DNA of 64,000 nucleotides from Ideonella sp. (GTDB lineage Bacteria > Pseudomonadota > Gammaproteobacteria > Burkholderiales > Burkholderiaceae_C), in the NCBI GenBank assembly GCA_016721465.1, contig JADKIA010000026.1, positions 1 to 64,000 on the forward strand, written 5' to 3'. The notes beneath the pieces were generated by a model. The model was not told the DNA's origin. It saw only the letters and a list, made by a program, of their open reading frames with translations, and searched no databases. Shown here piece after piece: positions 28,011 to 38,496 of this stretch (the stretch's first letter is position 1; every line of letters starts with the position of its first letter). Made by a program: the position numbers and the translations under genes.

Positions 28011-30788
28011 CTACAGCTTGTAGTTGATGCCGAACATCACCTGGCGACCGTAGGTGTCGTAGCGCTCCACGGCAATCACATCGCCAAAGCCATTTCCCTG
28101 GCGAGTGACATAGGGCGCGTCGGTGAGGTTGTTCACCTGCAGCAGCAAGGACAGGCCCTTCAGGCTGCCAGTCTGGAACTCGTAGCCCAGTTGCAAATCA
28201 ACCTGACGCTCGGCCTGGATCTCGCTGAACTCGCGCGCATTGTGCAGGCCAGTGATTTCGCCGCGGAAGGCCGAACGATAGCGCTGGCTGATCCGTGCCT
28301 GGTAGCCGTTCTTCTCGTAGTAGGCCGTCAGGTTGCGCACGGTGCCCGACAGACCTTCCAGCTTTTGCGAGGTACCGGGGCCATTTGGATGCACGTTGCT
28401 GGCCGTCACCGACAAGCTGCCCAGTAGGCCGAAGCCATCCAGGGCCTTGTGCCACAGACCAGCATCGATGGAGGCACTCAACTCCGCCCCATGCACCTGG
28501 CCACCCTCGCCGTTGGCCGGGCGCTCGTAGATGCCCAAGGGGTTCAGCGGCGTGGCCAGCGGTGGGTTGCTGGTGTTGGGAAAGGCGGAGAAATCGCCAA
28601 TCAGCTTCTGCTTGTAGATGTAGGTGCCCAGATCCTTGTAGAAGGCGGCGGCGGCCACGTAGCTGCGCTTGCCGAAGTACTTCTCCAACGACAAGTCAAA
28701 CGACTTCGCGCGCCAGGGCTGCAGTTCCGGGTTGCCACCACTGCCACCCCAAGTGGTGAGGCCCGTGGTGCCGTTCTTGGTGATGTTGACGTCGGCACCA
28801 GCCTTCATGTCGTCCATGCGACCGCGCGCCAAGGTCTTGGCAATGCCCAAGCGCAAGATGGTGTTGTCGGCGAATTCGGCCTTCAGGTTCAGGCTGGGCA
28901 GCACGTCGTTGTAGGTGGTGCCACGCGTCACCTCGGAGAAGTTGCCGCTGAGCTTGGACCAACCGTGCGAGCTTTGGTCTGTGTGGATGAACTGCAGGCC
29001 AAGGTTGCCGGTCACCGGCACACCGCCCACCGCCGTGTCGATGCCCAACTTGGCGAAGGCCGTGCTCACCTTCTCGAAGACTTCGTAGTTGCGATTGATG
29101 ATCTGGTCGGCCGCCTGCACCTTCAGGTCGTACAGCGAATTCAGTGCCCCCATCACGTCGTGCGCGGCCACACCCGGAATACCGACGAACGACAGCGACG
29201 TGGGGCCTTGCTGCAGGGCGGCCGGCACCAGGATGGGCGCGCGCCCATTCTTCAGGTCGGCGGCCAGCTCGTTCATCTCCCGCTCCTTGGTGCGGGTGGT
29301 GTAGTTCAGGCCGAAATCGAGGGCGCTGAACATGCCCGATAGGTCTTTCTTGCCCTCCAGGTGCATGGCTTTGATGGTGTCATTGGCCTTGGGCTTCTTC
29401 CACAAGCCATCGTGGCCCCAACCGGCGGGGTCGCTGAGCTTGACGCTGGTGACATCGGCAAAATTCAGGTTGGGCACCAAGGTGGGCAGCGCAGGCGACG
29501 AGGGCACGACCATCGTGAAGTTGGTCAAGGCCTTGTTGGCCCCGCTGTAGACGGCGCCATAGGTCTCGATGACGTTTTCAGTGCGCTGGGCGTTGGAGTA
29601 GCTCAGGTCGGCGATGGCCTTCCATCCGTCGGCCAGCTTAAGTTCGGTATTCCAGCCGCCGGATTTGAGTTTGTCGTCGCGGGTGTTCAGGTCGTTGCGC
29701 ACCACGAGGTTGGTGACGCCCGCCACATTGGCCGCCGTGACGAAGTTGGTGTTGCCGCCCAGCTTCTCGGTTTGCACATTGCTGAACTGTGCGCCCTGCG
29801 CACCGCCCCAGGCGTCACCGATGCTGCCCATCAGGCCACGGTAGGACTCGTCCTTGGTGAACTTGGAGAAGTACAGATCGATGGTGCTGCGCAGATCCTT
29901 GTTCGGACGGAACTCCAACACCCCCATCAAGCCGTCGCGAACTTGCTTGCGCGACAAGCCTACGGCCTCAAAGCCATTGAGCGTGGTGGCATCGGCCGGC
30001 AGGCCCTTGGAGCAGCTGCCGCCCCATTCCGGGTGGGCCACGCAATCGCGCGTCGGGCCGTTGAAGCCCCAGGCCTTGTAGTGCAGCTCCTGCCCCGGCG
30101 AGTCCAGGTGAGCAAAGCCCAGCGCCACGCCCACCGTGCGATTGGCGAATTGATCGATGTACGAAGCGCTGAAGCGCTTGCCGTTGCCAGGGGTGTCGGC
30201 GTTCACCGCGCCATTGGAATTGGACTCCAGGCGCGCATTGACAGCCACCGTGCGGCCAGCGAAGTCGAGCGGGCGCGCCGCCTGCATGTTGATGGTGCCA
30301 GACAGGCCTTGCCCGATCAGCGACGCATCCGGCGTCTTGTAAATGGTGACCTGGTTGATCAGCTCGGACGGGAACTGATCGAATTCCACCGCGCGGTTGT
30401 CGCCGGTGGTCACCTGCTGACGACCATTGAGCAGCGTGCCGGCAAATTGACCCGACAGGCCACGAATCTGGATTTCCTGCGCACGACCAGCCACGCGCTG
30501 ACCTGCCAAGCCGGGCACCCGCGCCAGCGATTCGGCGATGGACACATCGGGCAGCTTGCCAATGTCTTCGGCAGAGATCACCTCGGACACGCCCTCGGCA
30601 TTGCGCTTGGCGGTGACCGAGTTTTCTATGCCGCGCCGAATGCCCGTGACCACCACCGACTGATCGGCCTGCTGGGCTTCGGCGATGCCGGTGCCCAGCA
30701 TCAGCATGGCGCACGCCATGGCCACGGGTTGGGTTCGGAACGAGGCACGAACGGCAACTTGCCGTGGCTGGCGGAACGTCTGCTTCAT
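28011..30788 (-). CDS. TonB-dependent outer-membrane receptor for a glycan
   Basis: A 925-residue receptor with a signal peptide (MACAMLMLGTGIAEAQQ). The plug domain starts with VVVTGIRRGIENSVTAKR, EVISAEDIGKLPDVSIAESL and RVPGLAGQRVAGRAQEIQIR. The C-terminal barrel ends in a typical VMFGINYKL with terminal hydrophobic residues. The plug signature (DIGKLPD and NSVTAKR) matches the carbohydrate-linked receptor group common in Caulobacterales, Xanthomonadales and related bacteria. The ATG at 30788 has an AGGAGACCCC Shine-Dalgarno just upstream. It imports oligosaccharides across the outer membrane, powered by TonB-ExbBD encoded elsewhere. It is the first gene of the leftward locus. Confidence 0.92.
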   Translation of the reverse strand: MKQTFRQPRQVAVRASFRTQPVAMACAMLMLGTGIAEAQQADQSVVVTGIRRGIENSVTAKRNAEGVSEVISAEDIGKLPDVSIAESLARVPGLAGQRVAGRAQEIQIRGLSGQFAGTLLNGRQQVTTGDNRAVEFDQFPSELINQVTIYKTPDASLIGQGLSGTINMQAARPLDFAGRTVAVNARLESNSNGAVNADTPGNGKRFSASYIDQFANRTVGVALGFAHLDSPGQELHYKAWGFNGPTRDCVAHPEWGGSCSKGLPADATTLNGFEAVGLSRKQVRDGLMGVLEFRPNKDLRSTIDLYFSKFTKDESYRGLMGSIGDAWGGAQGAQFSNVQTEKLGGNTNFVTAANVAGVTNLVVRNDLNTRDDKLKSGGWNTELKLADGWKAIADLSYSNAQRTENVIETYGAVYSGANKALTNFTMVVPSSPALPTLVPNLNFADVTSVKLSDPAGWGHDGLWKKPKANDTIKAMHLEGKKDLSGMFSALDFGLNYTTRTKEREMNELAADLKNGRAPILVPAALQQGPTSLSFVGIPGVAAHDVMGALNSLYDLKVQAADQIINRNYEVFEKVSTAFAKLGIDTAVGGVPVTGNLGLQFIHTDQSSHGWSKLSGNFSEVTRGTTYNDVLPSLNLKAEFADNTILRLGIAKTLARGRMDDMKAGADVNITKNGTTGLTTWGGSGGNPELQPWRAKSFDLSLEKYFGKRSYVAAAAFYKDLGTYIYKQKLIGDFSAFPNTSNPPLATPLNPLGIYERPANGEGGQVHGAELSASIDAGLWHKALDGFGLLGSLSVTASNVHPNGPGTSQKLEGLSGTVRNLTAYYEKNGYQARISQRYRSAFRGEITGLHNAREFSEIQAERQVDLQLGYEFQTGSLKGLSLLLQVNNLTDAPYVTRQGNGFGDVIAVERYDTYGRQVMFGINYKL

Positions 30789-30865
30789 GGGGTCTCCTGG
30801 TGGCACGGGGCGGGAAAGCGCTTGGCCGGGTCGCGCTGCCCGGGTCTGAAGGCGCTTTCACGATT

Positions 30866-30902
30866 CTTAACGATCACAAAACTTCATTAATTTATCGTTA
30901 AC
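30866..30902. promoter_or_regulatory. AT-rich operator-like region between receptor and response regulator genes
   Basis: In a GC-rich setting this stretch holds TTAACGAT (30867-30874) and ATCGTTAA (30894-30901) as a perfect inverted repeat. It also holds the heptamers CATTAAT (30885) and CGTTAAC (30896), 11 bases apart. OmpR-type regulators bind paired heptamers at about this spacing. A similar pair is found upstream of the second binding-protein gene. It probably controls the receptor, 78 bases away, and perhaps the regulator gene. Confidence 0.5.
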
Positions 30903-31055
30903 CCTTAGCGGCCACGGGGGCCACACCCCTGCCGAGACGCACGCGGCGTCTCGTCCACCCGGCGTCATGCCCCGCGGCGCTACAGTGCAGCTCGCACCAA
31001 GACCCGCGGGAGCCGCCCGCCCGACTGTCGCGTGCACACCACTGCCCCGCCCGCC

Positions 31056-31748
31056 ATGCCCTCCGTGATGACCCTGCTGCTGGCCGAAGACGACGCCATC
31101 CTGGCCGATGCGCTGTCGGCGCAACTGCGACGCGCGGGCTTCGACGTGGAGCACGCCCCCAATGGCGCGGTGGCCGAGTACCTGTTGATGAAGCAGAGCT
31201 TCGACGTGGCCGTGCTCGATCTCGGGCTGCCGATGGTGGATGGCCTGACGGTGCTGCGGCGCATACGCGCCGCGCACCGAGTGACGCCGGTGCTGGTGCT
31301 GACCGCGCTGGACAGCCTGGACGACCGCGTGGCGGGCCTCAACGCCGGTGCCGACGACTACCTGACCAAGCCCTTCGACTTTCCGGAGCTGGAGGCGCGC
31401 CTGCATGCGCTGATGCGCCGTGCGCGCCCCAGCGCCAAGCTGGCCGAGCTGGGCGACCTGAGCTTCGACCCCGACACGCGACGCGCCGCCGTGCGCGGCG
31501 AGCCGCTGGACTTGAGCCCGCGCGAGTGGATGCTGCTGGAGCTGCTGCTGTCGCAACGTGATCGCGTCGTCACCAAGGACCAGATCGCCCAGGCCTGGAC
31601 GCTGGAGCGCACCGAGGCCGGCGGCGCCAGCTCGATCGAGGTCTACATCCACCGCCTGCGGCGCAAGCTCGAGCAATCGGGCCTGGCCATCCGCACCGTG
31701 CGTGGCCTGGGCTATCTGCTCGAAGCCGATACCGGCGCCAAGGCATGA
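31056..31748 (+). CDS. OmpR-family response regulator (TctD-like)
   Basis: A 230-residue regulator. The receiver domain has the acidic cluster LLAEDDAILAD and the phosphorylation Asp in VAVLDLGLPMVDG (about 55), with the conserved Lys in YLTKPFDFPEL. A winged-helix OmpR-type output domain follows (LDLSPREWMLLELLLSQRDR, SSIEVYIHRLRRKLE). The start is uncertain: ATG at 31056, ATG at 31068 and GTG at 31032 are all in frame. The histidine kinase gene begins 10 bases after its stop. The pair lies between two sugar-uptake units, so it probably activates them in response to a carbohydrate or organic-acid signal. Confidence 0.88.
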   Translation: MPSVMTLLLAEDDAILADALSAQLRRAGFDVEHAPNGAVAEYLLMKQSFDVAVLDLGLPMVDGLTVLRRIRAAHRVTPVLVLTALDSLDDRVAGLNAGADDYLTKPFDFPELEARLHALMRRARPSAKLAELGDLSFDPDTRRAAVRGEPLDLSPREWMLLELLLSQRDRVVTKDQIAQAWTLERTEAGGASSIEVYIHRLRRKLEQSGLAIRTVRGLGYLLEADTGAKA

Positions 31749-31758
31749 TGCTCAGCGC

Positions 31759-33255
31759 ATGAATGCGAATGGAATCGGCCAGCGCTGGCTGCGCGCCATG
31801 CCGGGCGCGCGCTCGCTGCACCGCCAGTTGTTCGTCTGGTTGCTGCTGCCGCAGGTGGTGCTGTGGATCGCGGCCGCCGTGTTCACCTACAACCTGGCCG
31901 CACGCTATGCCAACGCGGCGATCGACGCCAGCCTGGCCCAGGCCTCGCGGGCGCTGGCGCGCCAGGTCAAGCCGATCGAGAGCGGGCTGTTCATCGATTT
32001 TCCGCGCTCGGCGCAGGACATCCTGGAGGCCGACCCCAGCGACCGCGTGCTCTACACGATCAGCACGCCGCCTGGCCAGTTCATCCTGGGCAACCGGCAG
32101 CTGCCCGCGCCGCGCATCGCCCAGCCGCGCCTGGGTGAGCCCTATTTCTACGACGAGGCGGTCTCCACCGCCGCCAGCGCCGACAACCCGGGCAGCACCG
32201 ATCGCCTGCGCGTGGTCGCGCTTTACTTGCGTTATGGCGATGCCAGCGTGCCCGGCGGCACGATGCTGGTGCAGGTGGCCCGCTCCAGCGCCAACCGCGA
32301 GGAACTGGCGCGCAGCATCCTGATGGACACCGTGTTGCCGCTGTCGGTGCTGATGGCCTTGACGACGATGATCGTGTGGGCCGGCATCCGCGCCGGCCTG
32401 GCCCCGCTGACCCTGCTGCAGCGCCAGGTGGAAGGGCGTGCAGCCAACGACCTGGCGCCAATCAAGCTGGAATCGGCCCCGCCGGAGGTGCACGCCCTGG
32501 CACGGGCCATGAACACGCTGCTGGCCGAGGTGCACCACAACGTGGTGGCGCAAAAGCGCTTCATCAGCGATGCCGCGCACCAGCTGCGCACCCCCTTGGC
32601 CGGCCTGAAGAGCCAGACCGAGCTGGCCCTGCGCGAGGCCAGCGACCCGGCGCTGGTGGCGCGCCTGCAACGCGTGCACGAGAGCTCCACCCGCAGCGCG
32701 CACCTGGTGAACCAGTTGCTCACCCTCGCCCGTGCCGAACCCGAAAGCGCCAACCAGCAGGACCGGGTGCCTCTGGACCTGCGCCGCCTGGCCCATGAGG
32801 TGACGGCCGAGATGGTCAAGCGCGCCCTCAATGCCGGCGTGGACCTGGGCTTCGACGAGCCGGAAGGCGATGCCAGCCACGCGCCCGTGATGGTGCGTGG
32901 CATCGCGCTGCTGCTGCGCGAGGCGCTGGTGAACCTGATCGACAACGCCATCCGCTATGCCGGGCGGGGCGCCACCGTCACGGTGCGGGTGCAAGCGGTC
33001 GGCGGGCAGGTGCACATGGCGGTGGAAGACAACGGCCCCGGCCTGCCCGACGCCGAGCGCGAGCACGTGTTCGAGCGCTTCGTGCGCGCCACGCACGACG
33101 GCACCGGCTGCGGCCTGGGCCTGGCCATCGTGCGCGAGATCGTGCAGCGCCACGCCGGCAGTGTCGCCTTGCTGCCCGTGCAGCCGCACGGCGTGCTGGC
33201 GCGGGTGGTGCTGCCGGCCGCATCACCGACCGCGGGTGCTGCCGTGCAGGGTTAG
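31759..33255 (+). CDS. Sensor histidine kinase (TctE-like)
   Basis: A 498-residue membrane kinase. Membrane segment 1 is near residues 25-45 (FVWLLLPQVVLWIAAAVFTY), followed by a periplasmic sensor region of about 140 residues and membrane segment 2 near 190-212 (TVLPLSVLMALTTMIVWAGI). The H-box is FISDAAHQLRTPLAGLKSQT with His at about 274. The N-box (EALVNLIDNAIRY), G1 (VEDNGPGLPD) and G2 (GTGCGLGLAIV) boxes are intact. The periplasmic domain resembles that of TctE-type kinases that sense carboxylates or sugars. It should phosphorylate the regulator encoded just upstream. Confidence 0.88.
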   Translation: MNANGIGQRWLRAMPGARSLHRQLFVWLLLPQVVLWIAAAVFTYNLAARYANAAIDASLAQASRALARQVKPIESGLFIDFPRSAQDILEADPSDRVLYTISTPPGQFILGNRQLPAPRIAQPRLGEPYFYDEAVSTAASADNPGSTDRLRVVALYLRYGDASVPGGTMLVQVARSSANREELARSILMDTVLPLSVLMALTTMIVWAGIRAGLAPLTLLQRQVEGRAANDLAPIKLESAPPEVHALARAMNTLLAEVHHNVVAQKRFISDAAHQLRTPLAGLKSQTELALREASDPALVARLQRVHESSTRSAHLVNQLLTLARAEPESANQQDRVPLDLRRLAHEVTAEMVKRALNAGVDLGFDEPEGDASHAPVMVRGIALLLREALVNLIDNAIRYAGRGATVTVRVQAVGGQVHMAVEDNGPGLPDAEREHVFERFVRATHDGTGCGLGLAIVREIVQRHAGSVALLPVQPHGVLARVVLPAASPTAGAAVQG

Positions 33256-33269
33256 CCCGTTTCCCGCTG

Positions 33270-33287
33270 CATTAATGCTTCATTAAT
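33270..33287 (+). promoter_or_regulatory. Paired CATTAAT boxes upstream of the second importer
   Basis: Two identical CATTAAT heptamers start at 33270 and 33281, exactly 11 bases apart, in an AT-rich patch about 80 bases before the binding-protein start. The decamer CTTCATTAAT here also occurs in the patch at 30882-30891 before the TonB receptor gene. This is a good candidate for binding by the OmpR-type regulator encoded between the two sites. Confidence 0.5.
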
Positions 33288-33368
33288 AATGCGCGACGCC
33301 CGGCGACATCGAACCGCCCCAGCCTCGCACATCCCAACCCACGGCGCCCGCCGCTCAAGGAACCACCG

Positions 33369-34637
33369 ATGACCTCCACCCGCCCCGCCCTGCGCAGCCC
33401 CTGCATCGCCCTGGCCGTTGTCACGCTCGGCGCACTCCATGTCGCAGCTCACGCGGGTGAAGTGGAAGTGCTGCATTGGTGGACCAGCGGCGGCGAGGCC
33501 AAGGCCGCGCAGGCCTTGAAGGGCTCGCTACAGGCCAAGGGCCATGTGTGGAAGGACTTTGCCGTGGCCGGTGGCGGCGGCGATGCGGCGATGACGGTGT
33601 TGAAGTCGCGCGTGGTTTCGGGCAACGCGCCGGCCGCGGCGCAGATCAAGGGCCCCTCGCTGCAGGACTGGGCCAAGGAAGGCGTGCTGGCCTCGATCGA
33701 CGACGTGGCCAAGGCCGAGAAGTGGGACACGCTGCTGCCGCCGGTGGTCAGCGACATCATGAAGTACAAGGGCAACTACATCGCCGTGCCGGTGAACGTG
33801 CACCGCGTGAACTGGCTTTGGGCGAACCCCGAGGTGTTCAAGAAGGCCGGGGCCAAGGTGCCCGGCAGCTGGGACGAGTTCTTCAGCGCCGCCGACGCGA
33901 TCAAGAAGGCGGGCCTCACGGCCGTGGCCCATGGCGGCCAGCCCTGGCAGGACCTCACCACCTTCGAGGCGGTGGCCCTGGGCCTGGGCGGCACCGAGTT
34001 CTACAAGAAGGCCCTGGTGCAGCTCGATCCGGCCAGCCTGAAGAGCCCGACGATGGAAAAGGTGCTCACGACCTTCAAGCGCATCAAGGACTACACCGAC
34101 AAGGGCGCCTCCGGCCGCGACTGGAACCTGGCCACCGCGATGGTGATCAAGGGCGAGGCCGGCATGCAGATCATGGGCGACTGGGCCAAGGGCGAGTTCA
34201 TCGCCGCCGGCAAGGTGCCGGGCAAGGACTTCGTCTGCGTGGCTGCGCCCGGCAGCGCCAAGGCCTTCACCTTCAACATCGATTCGTTCGCCATGTTCAA
34301 GCTGAAGAACGAGGCCAACGTCAAGGCGCAGAAGGACCTGGCCTCGGCCATCATGTCGCCCGAGTTCCAGGAGACCTTCAGCCTGAACAAGGGCTCGATC
34401 CCGGTGCGCATGGGCGTGAAGATGGACAAGTTCGACGACTGTGCCAAGGCCTCGTCGGCGGACTTCGGCGCCACCGCCAAGAGCGGCGCACTGGTGCCCT
34501 CGCTGGCCCATGGCATGGCCGTGGCCTCGAGCGCCGAAGGCGCGATCAAGGACGTGGTGAGCCAGTTCTGGAACAGCGACAAGATGAGCGCCAAGGACGC
34601 AATGGACAAGCTGGCTTCGGCAGCCAAGACCAAGTAA
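33369..34637 (+). CDS. gtsA: Periplasmic sugar-binding protein of ABC importer 2 (GtsA-like)
   Basis: A 422-residue binding protein with a signal peptide (PCIALAVVTLGALHVAAHAG). The mature part begins EVEVLHWWTSGGEAKAAQAL, as in the Pseudomonas glucose-binding protein GtsA, and keeps AHGGQPWQDLTTFEAVALGL, QIMGDWAKGEFIAAGK and LNKGSIPVRMGVKMDKFDDC. It delivers glucose or a similar hexose to the permeases that follow. The gene is first of a five-gene rightward unit and has an AT-rich operator-like site about 80 bases upstream. It is a clear paralogue of the binding protein at 26623-27876. Confidence 0.9.
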   Translation: MTSTRPALRSPCIALAVVTLGALHVAAHAGEVEVLHWWTSGGEAKAAQALKGSLQAKGHVWKDFAVAGGGGDAAMTVLKSRVVSGNAPAAAQIKGPSLQDWAKEGVLASIDDVAKAEKWDTLLPPVVSDIMKYKGNYIAVPVNVHRVNWLWANPEVFKKAGAKVPGSWDEFFSAADAIKKAGLTAVAHGGQPWQDLTTFEAVALGLGGTEFYKKALVQLDPASLKSPTMEKVLTTFKRIKDYTDKGASGRDWNLATAMVIKGEAGMQIMGDWAKGEFIAAGKVPGKDFVCVAAPGSAKAFTFNIDSFAMFKLKNEANVKAQKDLASAIMSPEFQETFSLNKGSIPVRMGVKMDKFDDCAKASSADFGATAKSGALVPSLAHGMAVASSAEGAIKDVVSQFWNSDKMSAKDAMDKLASAAKTK

Positions 34638-34650
34638 GCGCCTGCCCGCC

Positions 34651-35526
34651 ATGACACCCAACCCCAGTTCCGGGCCTTGGCTCCCGCGGCTGGTGGTGGC
34701 GCCTTCGTTTCTGCTGTCCTTCCTGTTCATCTACGGCTTGATGGCCTGGAATGGCTATCTCTCGATGTCCGCGTCCAGGCTGCTGCCCAACTACGAGTTC
34801 GTGGGGCTGGCGCAGTACGAGGCGCTGTTCGAGTCCGAGCGCTGGTGGGTGGCGCTGCGCAATTTGGGGCTCTTCGGTGGCCTGTTCATCGGCGGCGGCA
34901 TGGGTCTCGGGCTGCTGCTGGCCATTGCGCTCGACCAGAAGGTGCGCGCAGAAGGGCTGCTGCGCACCATCTACCTGTATCCGATGGCGCTGAGCTTCAT
35001 CGTCACCGGCACCGCGTGGAAGTGGATCTTGAACCCCACGCACGGCGTGGAGCAGCTGGTGCGGCAATGGGGCTGGGCCGATTTCAGCTTTGGCTGGCTG
35101 GTGGACCCGGACCGCGCGATCTACTGCATCGTGATCGCCGGCATCTGGCAGAGCGCGGGCTTCGTGATGGCGCTGTTCCTGGCCGGCCTGCGCGGCATCG
35201 ACGACTCGATCATCAAGGCCGCGCAGATCGATGGCGCCAGCCTGCCGCAGATCTACTGGCGCATCATCATCCCCACGCTGCGGCCGGTGTTCTTCTCAAC
35301 GCTGATGGTGGTGAGCCACCTGGCCATCAAGAGCTTCGATCTGGTGATGGCACTCACGGCCGGTGGCCCCGGATTTGCCACCGACATGCCCGCCACCTTC
35401 ATGTACACGATGGCCTTCTCGCGCGGGCAGATCGGGCTGGGGGCGGCGAGTGCGACCATCATGCTGGCCACCGTGGCGGCCATCGTGGTGCCCTACCTCT
35501 ACTCCGAGCTCAGGGTGCGCAAGTGA
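34651..35526 (+). CDS. gtsB: Sugar ABC transporter permease (GtsB-like)
   Basis: A 291-residue inner-membrane permease with six membrane segments beginning at LVVAPSFLLSFLFIYGLMAW. The EAA-type loop is IKAAQIDGASLPQIYWRIII. It follows the binding-protein gene by 13 bases and its stop overlaps the next start (GTGA). Compared with its paralogue in importer 1 it has no repeat-derived N-terminal extension. It forms the membrane channel with GtsC. Confidence 0.9.
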   Translation: MTPNPSSGPWLPRLVVAPSFLLSFLFIYGLMAWNGYLSMSASRLLPNYEFVGLAQYEALFESERWWVALRNLGLFGGLFIGGGMGLGLLLAIALDQKVRAEGLLRTIYLYPMALSFIVTGTAWKWILNPTHGVEQLVRQWGWADFSFGWLVDPDRAIYCIVIAGIWQSAGFVMALFLAGLRGIDDSIIKAAQIDGASLPQIYWRIIIPTLRPVFFSTLMVVSHLAIKSFDLVMALTAGGPGFATDMPATFMYTMAFSRGQIGLGAASATIMLATVAAIVVPYLYSELRVRK

Positions 35527-36380
35527 CGCCGCGCCTCACGTTTCATCGCGTGGCCCTGCTGGCCATGCTGCTGCTCTTTGCGGCCTTCTTTCTCACGCCG
35601 CTGTACGTGATGCTGAGCACCTCGCTCAAGAGCATGGACGAGGTGCGCACCGGCACCCTGCTCTCGCTGCCCGCCACGCCGAACCTGCAGGCCTGGGCCA
35701 AGGCCTGGTCGCAGGCCTGCACCGGCACCGATTGCGGCGGCCTGCAGCCCTTCTTCATGAACTCGGTGTGGATGGTGCTGCCGGCGGTGGGCGTGTCCAC
35801 GCTGATCGGCGCGGTCAATGGCTACGTGCTGAGCAAGTGGCGATTTCGGGGCAGCGAGTTCATGTTCGCGCTGCTGCTGTTCGGCGTGTTCATGCCCATG
35901 CAGGTGGTGTTGCTGCCGATGAGCCAGGTGCTCGGCTGGCTGGGCCTGGCCAGCTCGATCTGGGGGTTGATGCTGGTGCACGTGATCGCGGGCATCCCCA
36001 GCACCACGCTGTTCTTCCGCAACTACCACGTGGGCCTGCCCGACGAGCTGATCAAGGCCGCGATGCTCGACGGCGCAGGCTTCTGGCAGATCTTCTGGCG
36101 CATCGTGCTGCCGCTGTCCACGCCCATCATCGTGGTGACGCTGATCTGGCAGTTCACCAACATCTGGAACGATTTTCTCTATGGCGTGGTGTTCTCCGGC
36201 GCCGACAGCAAACCCATCACCGTGGGCCTGAACAACCTGGCCAACACCTCCAGCTCGGTGAAGGAGTACAACGTGGACATGGCCGCCGCGCTGATTGCCG
36301 CCCTGCCCACGCTGGTCGTCTACGTGCTGGCGGGCAAGTACTTCGTGCGCGGACTGACCGCCGGCGCGGTCAAGGGCTAG
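35523..36380 (+). CDS. gtsC: Sugar ABC transporter permease (GtsC-like)
   Basis: A 285-residue permease starting with GTG inside the previous gene's stop (GTGA). The first membrane segment is VALLAMLLLFAAFFLTPLYV; the EAA-type loop is IKAAMLDGAGFWQIFWRIVL. The loop CTGTDCGG with its Cys pair matches the equivalent loop of the MalG-like permease in importer 1. The C-terminus (GKYFVRGLTAGAVKG) also matches. It is the second channel half of importer 2. Confidence 0.9.
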   Translation: MTPRLTFHRVALLAMLLLFAAFFLTPLYVMLSTSLKSMDEVRTGTLLSLPATPNLQAWAKAWSQACTGTDCGGLQPFFMNSVWMVLPAVGVSTLIGAVNGYVLSKWRFRGSEFMFALLLFGVFMPMQVVLLPMSQVLGWLGLASSIWGLMLVHVIAGIPSTTLFFRNYHVGLPDELIKAAMLDGAGFWQIFWRIVLPLSTPIIVVTLIWQFTNIWNDFLYGVVFSGADSKPITVGLNNLANTSSSVKEYNVDMAAALIAALPTLVVYVLAGKYFVRGLTAGAVKG

Positions 36381-36388
36381 ATCAACAA

Positions 36389-37500
<1,112 letters not shown>

Positions 37501-37504
<4 letters not shown>

Positions 37505-38484
37505 CCAACATGCTGCACTTGCCCACCCTTCGCATCGCCGCCATGGCCATCGGCCTGGCCGGACTCGTCACCGCCGCCAGCGCGCTCGACCTGCAGGGCC
37601 ACCGCGGCGTGCGCGGCCTGCGGCCGGAGAACTCGCTGGCCTCGTTCCAGCACGCCATCGAGCTGGGCGTGACCACGCTCGAGCTCGACATCGCCATCAC
37701 CCGCGACGGGGTGTTGGTGGTGCACCACGACCAGGCGCTCAACCCCAACCACACGCGCGATGCCAAGGGCCAGTGGCTGGACAAGGAAACAGCGCCCATT
37801 CATCAATTGAGTTATGCCGAGGTGCAGACCTACGACATCGGCCGCATCAAGCCCGGCACCCGCTACGCCAAGGAGTTCGCGGACCAGCAGCCCATCGACG
37901 GCACGCGTGTGCCGCGCCTGGCCGATCTGTTCGAGATGGTCAAGCGCAGCGGCAACACCAGGATCCGTTTCGCCATCGAGACCAAGGTCAACGCCGAGCA
38001 CCCCGAAGCCTCATTGCCACCCGAGCCCTTTGCCACGGCAGTGGTCAACGAGGTGCGCGCGGCCGGTATGGCCCAGCGCGTGCAGATCATGTCCTTCGAC
38101 TGGCGCACGCTGCAGGTGGTGCAGCGCATCGCGCCCGAAATCCCCACCGTCTACCTCACCGCGCAGCAGAACTGGATGGACAACATCGGCGCCAGGGGCG
38201 ATGGCACCTCGGTGTGGACTGCAGGCTTCCAATACAGGGACCACGGCTCGGTGCCCAAGATGATCAAGGCCGCCGGCGGCGCCTACTGGTCGGTGTTCCA
38301 CGGCGACATCGATGCCGCCAAGATCGCCGAGGCGCACACGCTGGGCCTGAAGGTGCTGGTGTGGACCGTGAACGACGCCCCACTGATGGGCCGCCTGATC
38401 GACATGGGCGCCGACGGCCTGATCACCGACCGCGCCGATGTGGCGCGCAGGCTGCTGGATTCGCGCGGCGTGAAGGTCGACTGA
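37501..38484 (+). CDS. glpQ: Periplasmic glycerophosphodiester phosphodiesterase
   Basis: A 327-residue exported enzyme with a signal peptide (IAAMAIGLAGLVTAASA). The GDPD TIM-barrel active site is visible: LQGHRGVRGLRPENSLASF (His and Arg-Glu), LELDIAITRDGVLVVHHD (metal-binding Glu and Asp, catalytic His) and FAIETKVNAEHPE. It hydrolyses glycerophosphodiesters to glycerol-3-phosphate and an alcohol. Its start overlaps the ATPase stop (ATGA), so it belongs to the importer 2 unit. UgpC-type importers of glycerol-3-phosphate are often linked to such enzymes, which leaves open that importer 2 handles a glycerol-phosphate compound and not a free sugar. Confidence 0.88.
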
Positions 38485-38496
38485 AGCCGCGGCGAC

